A stretch of DNA of 47,367 nucleotides from Chloroflexota bacterium. Lineage in GTDB: Bacteria > Chloroflexota > Anaerolineae > 4572-78 > J111. Below, piece by piece: positions 25,871-34,505 of this stretch. How positions within the stretch are numbered: the stretch's first letter is position 1; each line of letters begins with the position of its first letter. The translations under genes and the position numbers were made by a program. The notes under the pieces are model-generated. The model was not told the origin of the DNA. It ran no database searches and saw only the letters and a program-made list of their open reading frames with translations. The stretch lies in NCBI GenBank assembly GCA_016860845.1, contig BOKF01000063.1, positions 1 through 47,367 on the forward strand. Direction: 5' to 3'.

Positions 25871-26896
25871 TTAACGGCGGCGGCGCTTAATAAATTGGTC
25901 AAAGAAAACAGCCAGGACGATAATCAAACCAATAATAATCTGCTGGTAGTACGAAGAAACATTCATCAGAGTCAGGCCGTTGGCCAGCACGCCGATCAGC
26001 ACGATCCCGACCACCGTGCCGAAGATGCCGCCCTCACCGCCAAACAGGCTGGTCCCACCGATGACAACCCCGGCGATCACGGTCAATTCATAGCCGACCC
26101 CGGCCACCTGCTCCGCCGAATTCAGGCGCGAGGAGAGCAAAAAGCCCGATAAACCGGCAAAAAAGCCAGTAATCACATAGACGCTCAAAATCAGCCGGTC
26201 AACGTTCAGGCCGGACAGCCGGGCCGCCTCCTTGTTACCGCCGACCGCGTAGATATGGCGGCCATATTTACTGTAGCGCAGGATGATAAAGGCAATGATG
26301 GCAAAGCTGAGGAAAATAATTACCGGCACCGGTACCGGGCCGATCAAACCCTGGCCCCAATAGCGGTACTCTTCCCGAAAGGCGCTAATCGGCTGCCCGT
26401 TGGAAAAAACCAGCGCTGCCCCCCGGAAGGCTGACAGCCCGCCCAGAGTGACGATGAACGGCGGCACTTTCAGCTTGCTGACGGCGAGACCCTGCAGCAG
26501 CCCACCCAACAGCCCCACGGCCACCGCCGCCGAAACCGCTGCCGGCAGGCCATAGCCGCCTGACTCACCCGCCGCACCGCCGGTGAGCAGCCCGGTTGCG
26601 CCTTTCTCAACCGCCGCGCTGACCAGGCCGGCCAGGGCCAGCAGTGAGCCAATGGACAGATCAATCCCGGACGTCAGGATCACAAAGGTCATCCCAATGG
26701 CCAGCAAGCCGTAGATGGAAACCTGGCGCAGCACGTTAAAAATATTTGTCGGTTTGAGAAACGCCGGATTTAACGAGGCAAAAATAATACACAGCACGAT
26801 CAGAAAGATAAAGGCCCCAAAGCGGCTAAAGTACGCCAATGAATCTGACTGCTTGCCCTTACCTGTACCTTCCACGGATGGTGAACTTGTCGTCAT
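25871..26896 (-). CDS. Ribose-type sugar ABC transporter permease (cassette 1)
   Basis: The 341-residue RbsC-type permease has LLAIGMTFVILTSGIDLSIGS, LKVPPFIVTLGGLSAFRGA, the coupling loop RYSKYGRHIYAVGGNKEAARLSGL and AGVVIGGTSLFGGEGG, with multiple hydrophobic segments throughout. Its ATG overlaps the ATPase stop by 4 bp. An insertion rich in Gly (GLLTGGAAGESGGYG) between segments distinguishes it from the cassette 2 permease. It is followed by 187 bp of repeats before the fused binding-protein gene. Confidence 0.95.
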   Translation of the reverse strand: MTTSSPSVEGTGKGKQSDSLAYFSRFGAFIFLIVLCIIFASLNPAFLKPTNIFNVLRQVSIYGLLAIGMTFVILTSGIDLSIGSLLALAGLVSAAVEKGATGLLTGGAAGESGGYGLPAAVSAAVAVGLLGGLLQGLAVSKLKVPPFIVTLGGLSAFRGAALVFSNGQPISAFREEYRYWGQGLIGPVPVPVIIFLSFAIIAFIILRYSKYGRHIYAVGGNKEAARLSGLNVDRLILSVYVITGFFAGLSGFLLSSRLNSAEQVAGVGYELTVIAGVVIGGTSLFGGEGGIFGTVVGIVLIGVLANGLTLMNVSSYYQQIIIGLIIVLAVFFDQFIKRRRR

Positions 26897-28461
26897 GATA
26901 AGATTGCTCCCTCTTCTATAGTCTGACCCTGTTTCAAGGTACAGTAACGCATCACCCGTTCCGGGGTGGCTTCAGCGCGGTTGAGTATCCCCGTCACCCG
27001 GCCCGCCGCCATACAGACCACCCGGTCGCTCATGGCCAGCAGTTCCGGCAATTCGGACGAGATCATAATAATTCCGACTCCACTCTGGGCCAGTTGGTTC
27101 ATCAGCGCATAGATTTCGGCCTTGGCGCCGACGTCAATGCCCCGCGTGGGTTCGTCCATGATCAGAATCTTCGGCTGCAACATTAACCACTTGGAAATGA
27201 CGACCTTCTGCTGGTTGCCGCCGCTCAAATTGAGAACGAGCTGTTCCAGGCTGGGGGTGCGGATCTGGAGGCGGCTGACATACTCTTGCACCTGTTCCCG
27301 TTCCTGGGCCAATTTAACAAAACCAAATTGGGAGAGTTGGTCCAGCTTGGATAGAGCGACATTCTCCCGCACGGCCAGGCTGAGCACCAGCCCTTGCTCT
27401 TTGCGATCTTCCGGGACAAAGCCGATGCCGTGACGAATGGCGTCCAGCGGGGAGCGAATATCTACCCGTTTGCCTTCGACGTAGATTTCCCCGGCATCCC
27501 TGGCATCCGCCCCAAAAATCGTGCGCACTACCTCGGTTCGCCCGGCCCCGACCAGCCCGGCCAGCCCCAAAATTTCGCCGCGCCGCAGTTGAAAGCTGAT
27601 ATTGTTCAACACGGTCGCGTTGGGGTCCAATTTGCTGCCGGTGCGGGTCAGCCCGCGGACTTCCAGGGCAATATCGCCGGCGGCCTCCCGGTCGGCCTGG
27701 ATTTTATGGCTCTCGGTATGGAAAAATTGATTGAGCGGCCGGCCGACCATAAGCCGGATGATTTGGTCCTCGGTGGCGGTTTTGGCATCCATGTCGCCTA
27801 CATTGTGGCCATCACGCAGCACGGTGATGCGGTCACATAGGGTGCGGACCTCTTCCAGCCGGTGCGAGATAAAGATCACCCCAATCCCGTCCCGCTTAAG
27901 CTCCTGGACGACGCCAAACAGGATGTGAACTTCGGTCTCGCTCAGGGCCGAGGTCGGCTCATCCATAATGATAACCCGCACCTCCAGCGAGAGCGCCTTG
28001 GCAATCTCGACCATCTGCTGTTCGGCCACCGACAAATCACGCACCAGGGCGGTCGGCTTGAGATGGACACCCAGGCGGTCGAGCAACTGCTGGGTCCGAT
28101 CCTGGAGCTGGCGGCGGTTAACAAACAAATGGCCCGGCTCACGGCCAATGTAAACGTTCTCCATGACCGTCAAATTGGGCATCAGATTAAATTCCTGGTA
28201 AATGATGGAAATACCGAGCTGCTGGGCGTGGTGAGGATTTTGAATTTGAACAGGCTGGTCCTGGAGATAGACCTGGCCGCTATCCATCTGGTAAACGCCG
28301 GACAAAATCTTCATGAGGGTAGATTTGCCCGCGCCGTTTTCCCCAATGAGACCTAAGATTTCGCCTGCCGCCACGTGCAGGCTCACCTGGTCGAGCGCCT
28401 GCACGCCGGGGAATGATTTGCTGACATTTTCCATACGTAATAATACAGCCGGTTTATCCAT
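26893..28461 (-). CDS. Ribose-type sugar ABC transporter ATPase (cassette 1)
   Basis: This is a 522-residue double ATPase. Domain 1 has [24 protein letters not shown] and [10 protein letters not shown]. Domain 2 has the degenerate [27 protein letters not shown] and [12 protein letters not shown]. It is the first gene of the leftward sugar operon. AAGGAA lies about 8 nt before the ATG, and a consensus -35 with a perfect 24-bp operator is 120-180 bp upstream. It is clearly homologous to the cassette 2 ATPase but well diverged, so the two cassettes are not a recent duplication. Confidence 0.95.
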   Translation of the reverse strand: MDKPAVLLRMENVSKSFPGVQALDQVSLHVAAGEILGLIGENGAGKSTLMKILSGVYQMDSGQVYLQDQPVQIQNPHHAQQLGISIIYQEFNLMPNLTVMENVYIGREPGHLFVNRRQLQDRTQQLLDRLGVHLKPTALVRDLSVAEQQMVEIAKALSLEVRVIIMDEPTSALSETEVHILFGVVQELKRDGIGVIFISHRLEEVRTLCDRITVLRDGHNVGDMDAKTATEDQIIRLMVGRPLNQFFHTESHKIQADREAAGDIALEVRGLTRTGSKLDPNATVLNNISFQLRRGEILGLAGLVGAGRTEVVRTIFGADARDAGEIYVEGKRVDIRSPLDAIRHGIGFVPEDRKEQGLVLSLAVRENVALSKLDQLSQFGFVKLAQEREQVQEYVSRLQIRTPSLEQLVLNLSGGNQQKVVISKWLMLQPKILIMDEPTRGIDVGAKAEIYALMNQLAQSGVGIIMISSELPELLAMSDRVVCMAAGRVTGILNRAEATPERVMRYCTLKQGQTIEEGAILS

Positions 28462-28581
28462 ACATACTTTCCTTGTAGTTAAGCCTAGCTTCGTTGGCTA
28501 GATGATCAGGCTGTAACGCCGTATAGCTGGCCAAGTCAAAGAACAAGAAATGACAGCGGGCGCTTATCAGGGAGGAACTTA

Positions 28582-28605
28582 GCAAACGGTTGCGCAACCG
28601 TTTGC
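28582..28605 (-). promoter_or_regulatory. LacI-family operator O2 (perfect 24-bp palindrome)
   Basis: The half-site GCAAACGGTTGC is followed immediately by its exact reverse complement. It lies directly downstream of the -10 of the transporter promoter, as O1 does at the lacI promoter. The two sites agree at 21 of 24 positions. Confidence 0.9.
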
Positions 28606-28609
28606 AAGC

Positions 28610-28640
28610 ATAATAATAACACAAATTAAGAATGTGTCAA
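28610..28640 (-). promoter_or_regulatory. Promoter of the double-transporter operon
   Basis: On the minus strand a consensus TTGACA (28635-28640) and TATTAT (28610-28615) are separated by 19 bp. The spacing is long, which would make it weak or activator-aided. Its start falls inside operator O2. Nothing else is seen in 28641-28747. Confidence 0.6.
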
Positions 28641-28747
28641 AAGGTTAGAGCCAGCGTGCTCTTTTACAAGTACTTCGGGGTAAAACGGCCAAGTATCTAC
28701 GTCTCTGGGTTTTTATCAAGTTTGCGCTATAGTTATCGTAAAGCAAG

Positions 28748-29461
28748 CTAATGCCGGAGCAGGCGTGGTTGCAGGTCAAGTTCCACGGCCACAACCATTT
28801 CGGCCCAGGATTGGCGCGGATTATGCGGCTGCCACGGACTAACTTCGGCAACGGGTAGCAGCCATTCAGTCAAATCATAGTCGCCTGGTTCCAGGGCCTG
28901 GCTGGGTGTGTCTGTGCCTCGACTTTCGCGCAGAATAACGCGGTCGCCGGGCTGGTAAGCGGGTCCGGCCTCGACCCGGATAAAGGCCGCCTTCTGCTCA
29001 AAATGAAACTGGCTCAAGTCGGCAATGGGTTCATCAGCCGGGTATTCCCAGTCATAAAAAATCAGCGAAGGCCACAACTGCCCAACCTGGTCGTACAGGC
29101 TCATGCGCAGCCGGTAACTGCTGTCGGGATTGGGGTTGGTGACAACTACCACCGCTTCGGCCCGCCCGGCAAAGCCACGGTGGTCAAACAAGATGCTGTT
29201 TAAATCAACATCGGCGGCAATGGCCGGGTCAACAGCCACCGCAGCAGTGTCGCTCGGCTTGGCCCGATCCAGCAGGCGAATATGGTCACCGGTGCGATAT
29301 TCCGGGCCGGGCCTCACGACGACCCGGGCAGCGCGGTCGGCCACGCCCCGCGGGTGCAGGTCAAAGAAATATTGGCGGGAGTGCAGATCATGATCGGCCA
29401 GGGTGCAGCACGGAAAACGGTCGCCCACTTGCTCATACAACTCTACAAAAAGATGGGACAT
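28748..29461 (-). CDS. Hypothetical protein with internal duplication
   Basis: This 237-residue protein is of no family I recognise. Two halves appear related: RVVVRPGPEYRTGDHIRLLDR followed by a DTAAVAVDP/DVDLN stretch, and FIRVEAGPAYQPGDRVILRES followed by PSQALEPGDYDLTEWLL. Each looks like a small beta-barrel. There is no signal peptide or membrane segment. GGAGG lies 6 nt before ATG 29461. It is the last gene of the long leftward run beginning at the acyl-CoA synthetase, after dodecin and CMD-like genes. Confidence 0.7.
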   Translation of the reverse strand: MSHLFVELYEQVGDRFPCCTLADHDLHSRQYFFDLHPRGVADRAARVVVRPGPEYRTGDHIRLLDRAKPSDTAAVAVDPAIAADVDLNSILFDHRGFAGRAEAVVVVTNPNPDSSYRLRMSLYDQVGQLWPSLIFYDWEYPADEPIADLSQFHFEQKAAFIRVEAGPAYQPGDRVILRESRGTDTPSQALEPGDYDLTEWLLPVAEVSPWQPHNPRQSWAEMVVAVELDLQPRLLRH

Positions 29462-29522
29462 TTTTACCTCCTCGGGCCGGCGTCGGCCCTTGAAAAAACG
29501 GCCTCAGGCATGGGTTCATGCT

Positions 29523-29577
29523 CAGCCCCACCGAGGCTTAGCCAAACCTCATCGGGCCAGAGCGAGCGGTGGGGCTG
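29523..29577. repeat. Intergenic hairpin, 11-bp stem
   Basis: CAGCCCCACCG (29523-29533) is perfectly inverted at 29567-29577, and a GAGGCTTAGCCAAACCTC hairpin is nested inside. It lies between the dodecin and hypothetical-protein genes. Confidence 0.65.
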
Positions 29578-29590
29578 GACTGAGACAAAC

Positions 29591-29809
29591 TTATACCTCG
29601 TGGCCTTCTACTTTGAAGGAGACGTCCAGTTTAACCCGATAGACCACGTTGCCGTCTTCAACTCTCAGGTCAAACTGTTTGACTTCGGCTACCCGCAAAT
29701 CGCGTACCGTTTGGGCCACTGCCAACACCGCTGCCCTGGCGGCGTCTTCCCAGGAAACCTTGCTGGTGCCGACCAACTCAATGATTTTGTAAAAGCTGTG
29801 CTCGGCCAT
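29591..29809 (-). CDS. Dodecin family flavin-binding protein
   Basis: The 72-residue protein matches dodecin in length and pattern. It has FYKIIELVGTSKVSWEDAAR at the start, a helix AAVLAVAQTVRDLRVAEV and then beta strands ending VYRVKLDVSFKVEG. Dodecins assemble into hollow dodecamers that store or sequester flavins. AAAGGAG lies 7 nt before the ATG. The run it belongs to contains several other small fold-type proteins but no obvious flavoenzyme, so its partner is unclear. Confidence 0.9.
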   Translation of the reverse strand: MAEHSFYKIIELVGTSKVSWEDAARAAVLAVAQTVRDLRVAEVKQFDLRVEDGNVVYRVKLDVSFKVEGHEV

Positions 29810-29925
29810 GGTGATTCTCCTTTATTCAAACTTAAAAATTACGCATGGTTGGCTAAATTTAATATTCTTTTGTCAGCGTCACAGACCTCCTTTTTCAATG
29901 TTTGAGTAATCCTCCTCTTTAAGTC

Positions 29926-30252
29926 TCACCCCGCATCATAGGCGGCCACTGCCATTGGCAGTGCCTGGACCACCCCATGACCGGCAACCGGCAGACCGAC
30001 CAGGATGGCGCTAATAACCTCCTCCCGCGAAGCGCCGGCTTTTTTAGCCGCTTCCACGTGAAACGGAATACCGCTTTTTAGGCGCAACGCCGCCAGAACG
30101 GCCAGGTAGGCCAGTTCACCGGTTTTCGTGTCCAGGGCGCTGGTCTGTTCAAGGGCCTGGCACATGGCCGCCCAGGCCTGGGCATGCCCGTGGGCTTCGG
30201 TCATAAATGTCTGAAATGCCTGGCTGATATGAGGGGAATGGCTGCTCATCAT
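29926..30252 (-). CDS. Carboxymuconolactone decarboxylase (CMD/AhpD)-like protein lacking CxxC
   Basis: The 108-residue all-helical protein resembles the CMD family: LAYLAVLAALRLKSGIPFHVEAAKKAGASREEVISAIL. The family usually has CxxCxxxH at the centre. Here the positions read KSGIPFH, so both Cys are absent while the His is kept, and peroxidase activity of the AhpD type is unlikely. Two adjacent ATG codons (30252, 30249) share the AAGGAG site. The gene is in the same leftward run as dodecin. Confidence 0.8.
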   Translation of the reverse strand: MMSSHSPHISQAFQTFMTEAHGHAQAWAAMCQALEQTSALDTKTGELAYLAVLAALRLKSGIPFHVEAAKKAGASREEVISAILVGLPVAGHGVVQALPMAVAAYDAG

Positions 30253-30358
30253 GTCGCTCCTTTTCTAGCGAAGATCCCTGGCCGCAGCGTTTGGGCGGAG
30301 GTTCTTCGCGCTACCGTGAACACACCTATTTTAACTCAAGTTGCTACCTTCGAAGCAG

Positions 30359-30424
30359 CACCCCTCGATACGCCCTTCGCTTCGCTCAGGACTACTCGGG
30401 ATGCTGCGAAAAATAATCCTGAGT
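30359..30424. repeat. CCTCGATACG repeat arm
   Basis: CCCCTCGATACGCCCTTCGC with TTCGCTCAGGACTACTCGGG is the same family as 17226-17325, here as a single arm with an ATCCTGAGTG partial inverse. A second inverted pair, TAGCGAAGA...TCTTCGCGCTA, lies at about 30268-30312. Confidence 0.6.
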
Positions 30425-30435
30425 GCTCCCGGTCT

Positions 30436-31449
30436 TCACCCCACGGCTTTCAGCACCCGCAGCGCCCGCAGCGTGACCCACTTATTGGGCTGTTTCTTTG
30501 GCCCAAAGTCCACCCACGTCTTGCCGGCGTAGTCGTATTCCAACGGCCAGCGTCCCTGCCCATCTTGCTTCTGGCGAATAAGGGTCAGGGCATTCGCCAA
30601 TCTGGGATCGTGCCCGTAGCCCAAGCCGACCAGCACTTCAACATTTTGCAGCAGGTCGGTGACATAGAACACCGGGAAGCCAAATTTCCACCAGTTGCCG
30701 CTCGGTTTGTCACTGTAACCCGTGGGATAGTCCGCCAATGCTGGGTCCGTACTGAAAAGAAAATCTACCCCCTGCCGGATGGCGCGGTCAATCAGGGGTG
30801 TGCGCCGTTCCAAAGGCCAGCGGCTGAAGGCATGCATCACTTTGACCCCGCCCCAGGCGCAGGGCAGCTTGTTATTTGAACCGCAGGCGAAGATCGGGCC
30901 GCACTTGCCAGCATAGTAACGCACAGCTTCCTGGCGTGCTTCAGCCGGAGCCACTCCCTCCCCCGTGACGCTGCGGGCCATCCATTCAAAGGCCGACGCC
31001 AGGCGGGGGTCGTTACAGCCCAACTCGACCAGCGCCCAGCAGAGGTTGCCCTGCAGGCAATCTGCTGTCCCCGACGGCGCGCCCGAAGCGGTGAAATGCC
31101 CGCCCGCGGTCAACGCATGCTCCAGCAGGTAATTGCACCCCAGGGCAATCCGTTCGTCCTGGCCGGCTGACGCGCCCAGTTGAGCCAGCATAATCACCGT
31201 CCAAACAGTAGAGCGGTACTTCGGGTTGTAACCGGGGCCAGGCTCAGCCCAGGAGCCGGCCGGGTTCATCTCGGCCAGAATAGCGGCGATGGGGCCCTGG
31301 GTGTGCGCCGCTTGCCGGGCAGCGGCCAGCTCCGGATTGCCTTCTGGGCAGTCCAGCAGGTCACGCAGGGCCAGATAGCGCACACCCGGCGAGTCAGCTT
31401 CTAATAACCAGGTTAGAGAATCACCCTTCAATTGATCTTGCCACGACAT
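30436..31449 (-). CDS. Terpenoid-cyclase/prenyltransferase-fold protein
   Basis: This 337-residue alpha/alpha-barrel-like protein is of the squalene-cyclase/prenyltransferase superfamily as found in bacteria outside terpene pathways. Repeated helical units are visible: RYLALRDLLDCPEGNPELAA, GSWAEPGPGYNPKYRSTVWT, ALTLIRQKQDGQGRWPLEYD and WVTLRALRVLKAVG. It has GRW- and GSW-type QW-like turns and several Cys (DCLQGNLCW, KCGPIFACGSNNKLPC). No DxDD motif of true cyclases is present. Start ATG 31449, because the GGGAGG site lies inside the longer reading from 31464. Function unknown. Confidence 0.7.
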   Translation of the reverse strand: MSWQDQLKGDSLTWLLEADSPGVRYLALRDLLDCPEGNPELAAARQAAHTQGPIAAILAEMNPAGSWAEPGPGYNPKYRSTVWTVIMLAQLGASAGQDERIALGCNYLLEHALTAGGHFTASGAPSGTADCLQGNLCWALVELGCNDPRLASAFEWMARSVTGEGVAPAEARQEAVRYYAGKCGPIFACGSNNKLPCAWGGVKVMHAFSRWPLERRTPLIDRAIRQGVDFLFSTDPALADYPTGYSDKPSGNWWKFGFPVFYVTDLLQNVEVLVGLGYGHDPRLANALTLIRQKQDGQGRWPLEYDYAGKTWVDFGPKKQPNKWVTLRALRVLKAVG

Positions 31450-31483
31450 CACTGCCTCCCTCATTCATACCCATCTACAAATC

Positions 31484-33346
31484 TTAGCGGCGAATGACCG
31501 GCAAATACAGCACGCCGCAAAAAGACCCCGCCGCCGGGGCCGAAAAAGCGGAGGTGTTGTTTTCACTGTCGGACGCGGTGGCGGTGAGATGCGGCCCGTG
31601 AAACCCTCCGGTGTAGACCCACTGGCCGCTGCTGTTAGCCTGCGTCTCGCCTTCATAGAAACGACCCTCGTCGGCCTGATCGGAGAAAAGCTGCACTTTG
31701 CCATTCGCCGGAGCACCGGCGCCCCTTACCTGCGGGCACTGGACCTGGGTGATGCTCGGCGCAGCCAGGATTTTATTGCCGCCGTTGGTCAGGACGATGC
31801 CGGGGCCGGTGTTGTTATAGATACTGTTAAACCAAATCTGATTGCCAATGGCAGTAGCTTCGCTAATCCACACCCCGGCCGGGACGCCGTTGTAGGCAAT
31901 GACGTTGCTCTGAATGGCATTGCGCGGACTCCCGATCACCCCCACCCCGTAATAGGTGTTGCCCAGCGGCTGGCCGTTTGGGGTCAGCCCGATGTAATTG
32001 TTGAGAATGATGTTATCAGTAGTGTTACCACTGACAATAACGATCCCGCTCTCCTTGTTTTGGGCAATAACATTCCCTTCCACCCGGTTCGACCGGGCGC
32101 CATCATCCAGCACCAATCCGTGTTGGCCGTTGCCCAGGCCGGCTGTGCCGGAAGCATCGGTGCCAATGAAGTTGGATAGAATGTAGTTCTGATAAGTTCT
32201 CACTTCTTCCCAAAGATACACGCCCGACTGAGTATTGCGCACAATCGTATTGCCCTGAATCGTGTTACCATTTGCGCTGGCAATCGTAATGCCGTCCGTA
32301 TTGTTGCCGGCGATATTGTTCCAATTGACGCTGTTATTATCCGACTGGGTAATGTTAATACCGCCCCCATCATTATCAGAGATGTCGTTCCAATTGAGCC
32401 TATTGAAACTGGAAAAACCATTCAGCATTACGCCATCATAACCGTTCCCTGAGATCCAGTTGCCGGTCTCAGGTGATGTTCCCCCCACCTGATTATACGA
32501 GGCCCTCCAGAAAATCCAGACCCCATACCCTCTGTTGCCAATATCACCATCAAGCGTACCGATCCCGATTCGATTGGCCTGTACGGTATTGCTCACTGCA
32601 TTACTGTCTTCAATCCAGACCCCGTGCTCACTGGCGCCGATGAGGTTGCCTTCCAGTGGTCCCGTTCCCCCAATTTCATTAAAACGACCATCAACAATAT
32701 AGACACCGGCCAAGCCGTTGGGCTCTGGCAGGTTACCCGTCTTACTGGTGCCAATGTAACAGCCGATGACCCGGTTGCTATCGCTGTTTTGGATTCGAAT
32801 AGCATGACCAAAACAGGCTCGAACCAACATGCGGCCGCCAGGCGAGCCAGCGCCGATAGTATTGCCATTGGCCCTGTTGCATGGATCATCACCTTCAGAG
32901 ATACGGATACCGGTCTCCAAGCCTTCAATCAGCAACCCCTTGATGAGGCAGTTGTCAGCGCCCTTAATATGCAGCCCTACGGTGGCGGTGCTGCCGGACG
33001 CATTTTTGGTGAGGCCGATCCCCGGCTCGCCTGTCGGCCAGCTACCGATCCAGTTGGGACTGGCGTCAATCGTCGTGCCGTCGTCGGTCAGGGGCGGCAG
33101 GTTGCTGTTGAGCAGGATGGTTCTGCCGGTCAGGTTAGAGTGAAAGCGGATGATATCCGGGCCGGGGTGACTGTTGGCATACTCTATCCCCGCTCGCAGC
33201 GAGTAGGGACCGCTGTCAAGGGTCTGGGTGACCTCAAACGGGACAGGCGCGGCGGCCTGGCCCGGCCACGGCAGGCAGACCAGGAGCAGCAAGGCCAACA
33301 TGATTCGCCGGCTCACATTGACCCAGGAGATTTTTTGCGCTTTCAT
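31484..33346 (-). CDS. Exported right-handed parallel beta-helix protein
   Basis: The 620-residue secreted protein has a signal peptide (RRIMLALLLLVCLPWPGQAAA) and then a long series of beta-helix coils with periodic Asn and Gly. Examples are NTIGAG, NRVIGCYIGT, NEIGGTGPLEGNLIGAS, NSVNWNNIAGNNTDGI and NRVEGNVIAQNKESGIVI. A CSLREAI-like start (SGPYSLRAGIEYANSHPG) leads the helix. The C-terminus is an Ig-like region ending in GVLYLPVIRR, a YLPL-type tail seen on many secreted Chloroflexota proteins. Pectate-lyase-type catalytic residues were not identifiable. AGGAGG is 6 nt before ATG 33346 and 3 nt before ATG 33349. Confidence 0.9.
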   Translation of the reverse strand: MKAQKISWVNVSRRIMLALLLLVCLPWPGQAAAPVPFEVTQTLDSGPYSLRAGIEYANSHPGPDIIRFHSNLTGRTILLNSNLPPLTDDGTTIDASPNWIGSWPTGEPGIGLTKNASGSTATVGLHIKGADNCLIKGLLIEGLETGIRISEGDDPCNRANGNTIGAGSPGGRMLVRACFGHAIRIQNSDSNRVIGCYIGTSKTGNLPEPNGLAGVYIVDGRFNEIGGTGPLEGNLIGASEHGVWIEDSNAVSNTVQANRIGIGTLDGDIGNRGYGVWIFWRASYNQVGGTSPETGNWISGNGYDGVMLNGFSSFNRLNWNDISDNDGGGINITQSDNNSVNWNNIAGNNTDGITIASANGNTIQGNTIVRNTQSGVYLWEEVRTYQNYILSNFIGTDASGTAGLGNGQHGLVLDDGARSNRVEGNVIAQNKESGIVIVSGNTTDNIILNNYIGLTPNGQPLGNTYYGVGVIGSPRNAIQSNVIAYNGVPAGVWISEATAIGNQIWFNSIYNNTGPGIVLTNGGNKILAAPSITQVQCPQVRGAGAPANGKVQLFSDQADEGRFYEGETQANSSGQWVYTGGFHGPHLTATASDSENNTSAFSAPAAGSFCGVLYLPVIRR

Positions 33347-33391
33347 CATCCACCTCCTGTGGGCGGCTCTGCCGTTACCCCTGGCTGTAAC

Positions 33392-33495
33392 TTAGGATTT
33401 GCGCCGGATGAGCGGCAGGTAAATGAGGAGGACAGGCCGCCAGCTTGGGTTACCATCTTGCTCACCTCTCCCGCCAAGGCCCAGACCCGGACACC
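33392..33495 (-). pseudogene. C-terminal remnant of a second YLPL-tail surface protein
   Basis: A minus-strand frame reads GEQDGNPSWRPVLLIYLPLI then RRKS and a TAA at 33392-33394. It has no start or body and lies between the GYD gene and the beta-helix gene, whose own end is LYLPVIRR. It looks like the tail of a deleted exported protein. Confidence 0.5.
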
Positions 33496-33501
33496 CCCGA
33501 G

Positions 33502-33795
33502 CTAAGGCAACTGCTCGACCAGCGCCGCAAATTCGGCCTGGGTAAAGGCTCGGAGCGTTGCCACCTTGACGTTGCCCTGCGCGGCCAGCGCCAGGCTGAA
33601 GGTCGCCGCTACTTCGTCGCTGGGCGCTTCACCGATGGCTATATAGTCATACTCGCCCATGACTGCATAGAAGCCAAGAAACTTGCCGCCCGTTGCTTCC
33701 CAGGTTTTGATGCTGGCTTCGATGCGCGCGGGCGCGGTCCTGATCGTCTTGATGCCCTGCTGGGTCAACTTCATTAAAAGCACATAGGTTGTCAT
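33502..33795 (-). CDS. GYD domain protein
   Basis: The 97-residue ferredoxin-like alpha/beta-barrel protein begins MTTYVLLMKLTQQGIKTIR and has the diagnostic YAVMGEYDYIAIGEAPSDE. GYD proteins are small dimeric proteins of unknown function. Start ATG 33795 has AGGAG 9 nt upstream. It follows a cytidylate-kinase-like gene by 16 bp. Confidence 0.9.
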   Translation of the reverse strand: MTTYVLLMKLTQQGIKTIRTAPARIEASIKTWEATGGKFLGFYAVMGEYDYIAIGEAPSDEVAATFSLALAAQGNVKVATLRAFTQAEFAALVEQLP

Positions 33796-33811
33796 AAGGC
33801 CACTCTCCTTG

Positions 33812-34468
33812 TTAATGCCTTGCCTCACATTCCAGCACTTGAGAAATGACCGAAGCTAGGACAGGGTCCACCTGAATTTTGCGCGTGCTGGGTTGGCCCT
33901 CTCCTTGTCGCCGTTCCAAGTCATGGAGTGCCTTGACCAACCAGGTTACGGCCAAATCGGGAGACACCTTGCCCGTATCAATCACCAGATCGAAGCGACT
34001 GGCGGCATCCCAGCGCACCCCGTACCAAGACTCAACGAAAATAGCCCGCATTTTGTCGCTTTCTTTTACCAGAGCCTCAGCTTTGTCCAACTCGGTGATA
34101 CCCTGTTGCTCCATGACCCGGCTTATCCGAATCGGAAGAGGGGCCTTTACCCGGACGTTTAACACGTCGGCCACGCCATCCAAAACAGCAAAGCTGCCCC
34201 GGCCTACAATCACCATGTTGCCATGATAGGCCAGAGTCTGGATAACCCGGTTTAGAAATTTCACCATCGTTGATTTCAGCGTGTCGTAGCGGGACCAAAA
34301 GCCTGCCCCAGACTCGTAGGTCTCTTCAAATTGGACAAAGCCATATTGGTTGAGCACTTTTTCCATCAACGCTTTGTCTACAAAATGATAGCCCAGTTCT
34401 TGCGCCGCTTTCTTGGCAAGATACGCGCCTTCACTGCCGAGTTCCCTGGATATAGTCAACACAGCCAT
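33812..34468 (-). CDS. Cytidylate kinase-like P-loop protein (paralogue b)
   Basis: The 218-residue nucleoside-monophosphate-kinase-like protein starts MAVLTISRELGSEGAYLAKK, a P-loop of SRxxGSxG type. It continues GYHFVDKALMEKVLNQYG, GNMVIVGRGSFAVLDGVADV and VRVKAPLPIRISRVMEQQGI, and ends in a C-terminal helical extension. The order agrees with the cytidylate-kinase-like family, whose substrate is unknown and may not be CMP. Start ATG 34468 has AAGGAG 8 nt upstream. A second member is at 35785-36447, and this is one of two in the run. Confidence 0.85.
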   Translation of the reverse strand: MAVLTISRELGSEGAYLAKKAAQELGYHFVDKALMEKVLNQYGFVQFEETYESGAGFWSRYDTLKSTMVKFLNRVIQTLAYHGNMVIVGRGSFAVLDGVADVLNVRVKAPLPIRISRVMEQQGITELDKAEALVKESDKMRAIFVESWYGVRWDAASRFDLVIDTGKVSPDLAVTWLVKALHDLERRQGEGQPSTRKIQVDPVLASVISQVLECEARH

Positions 34469-34505
34469 CTTTTTATCTCCTTCCCCCTTAACGCTTTTCT
34501 GCTTC

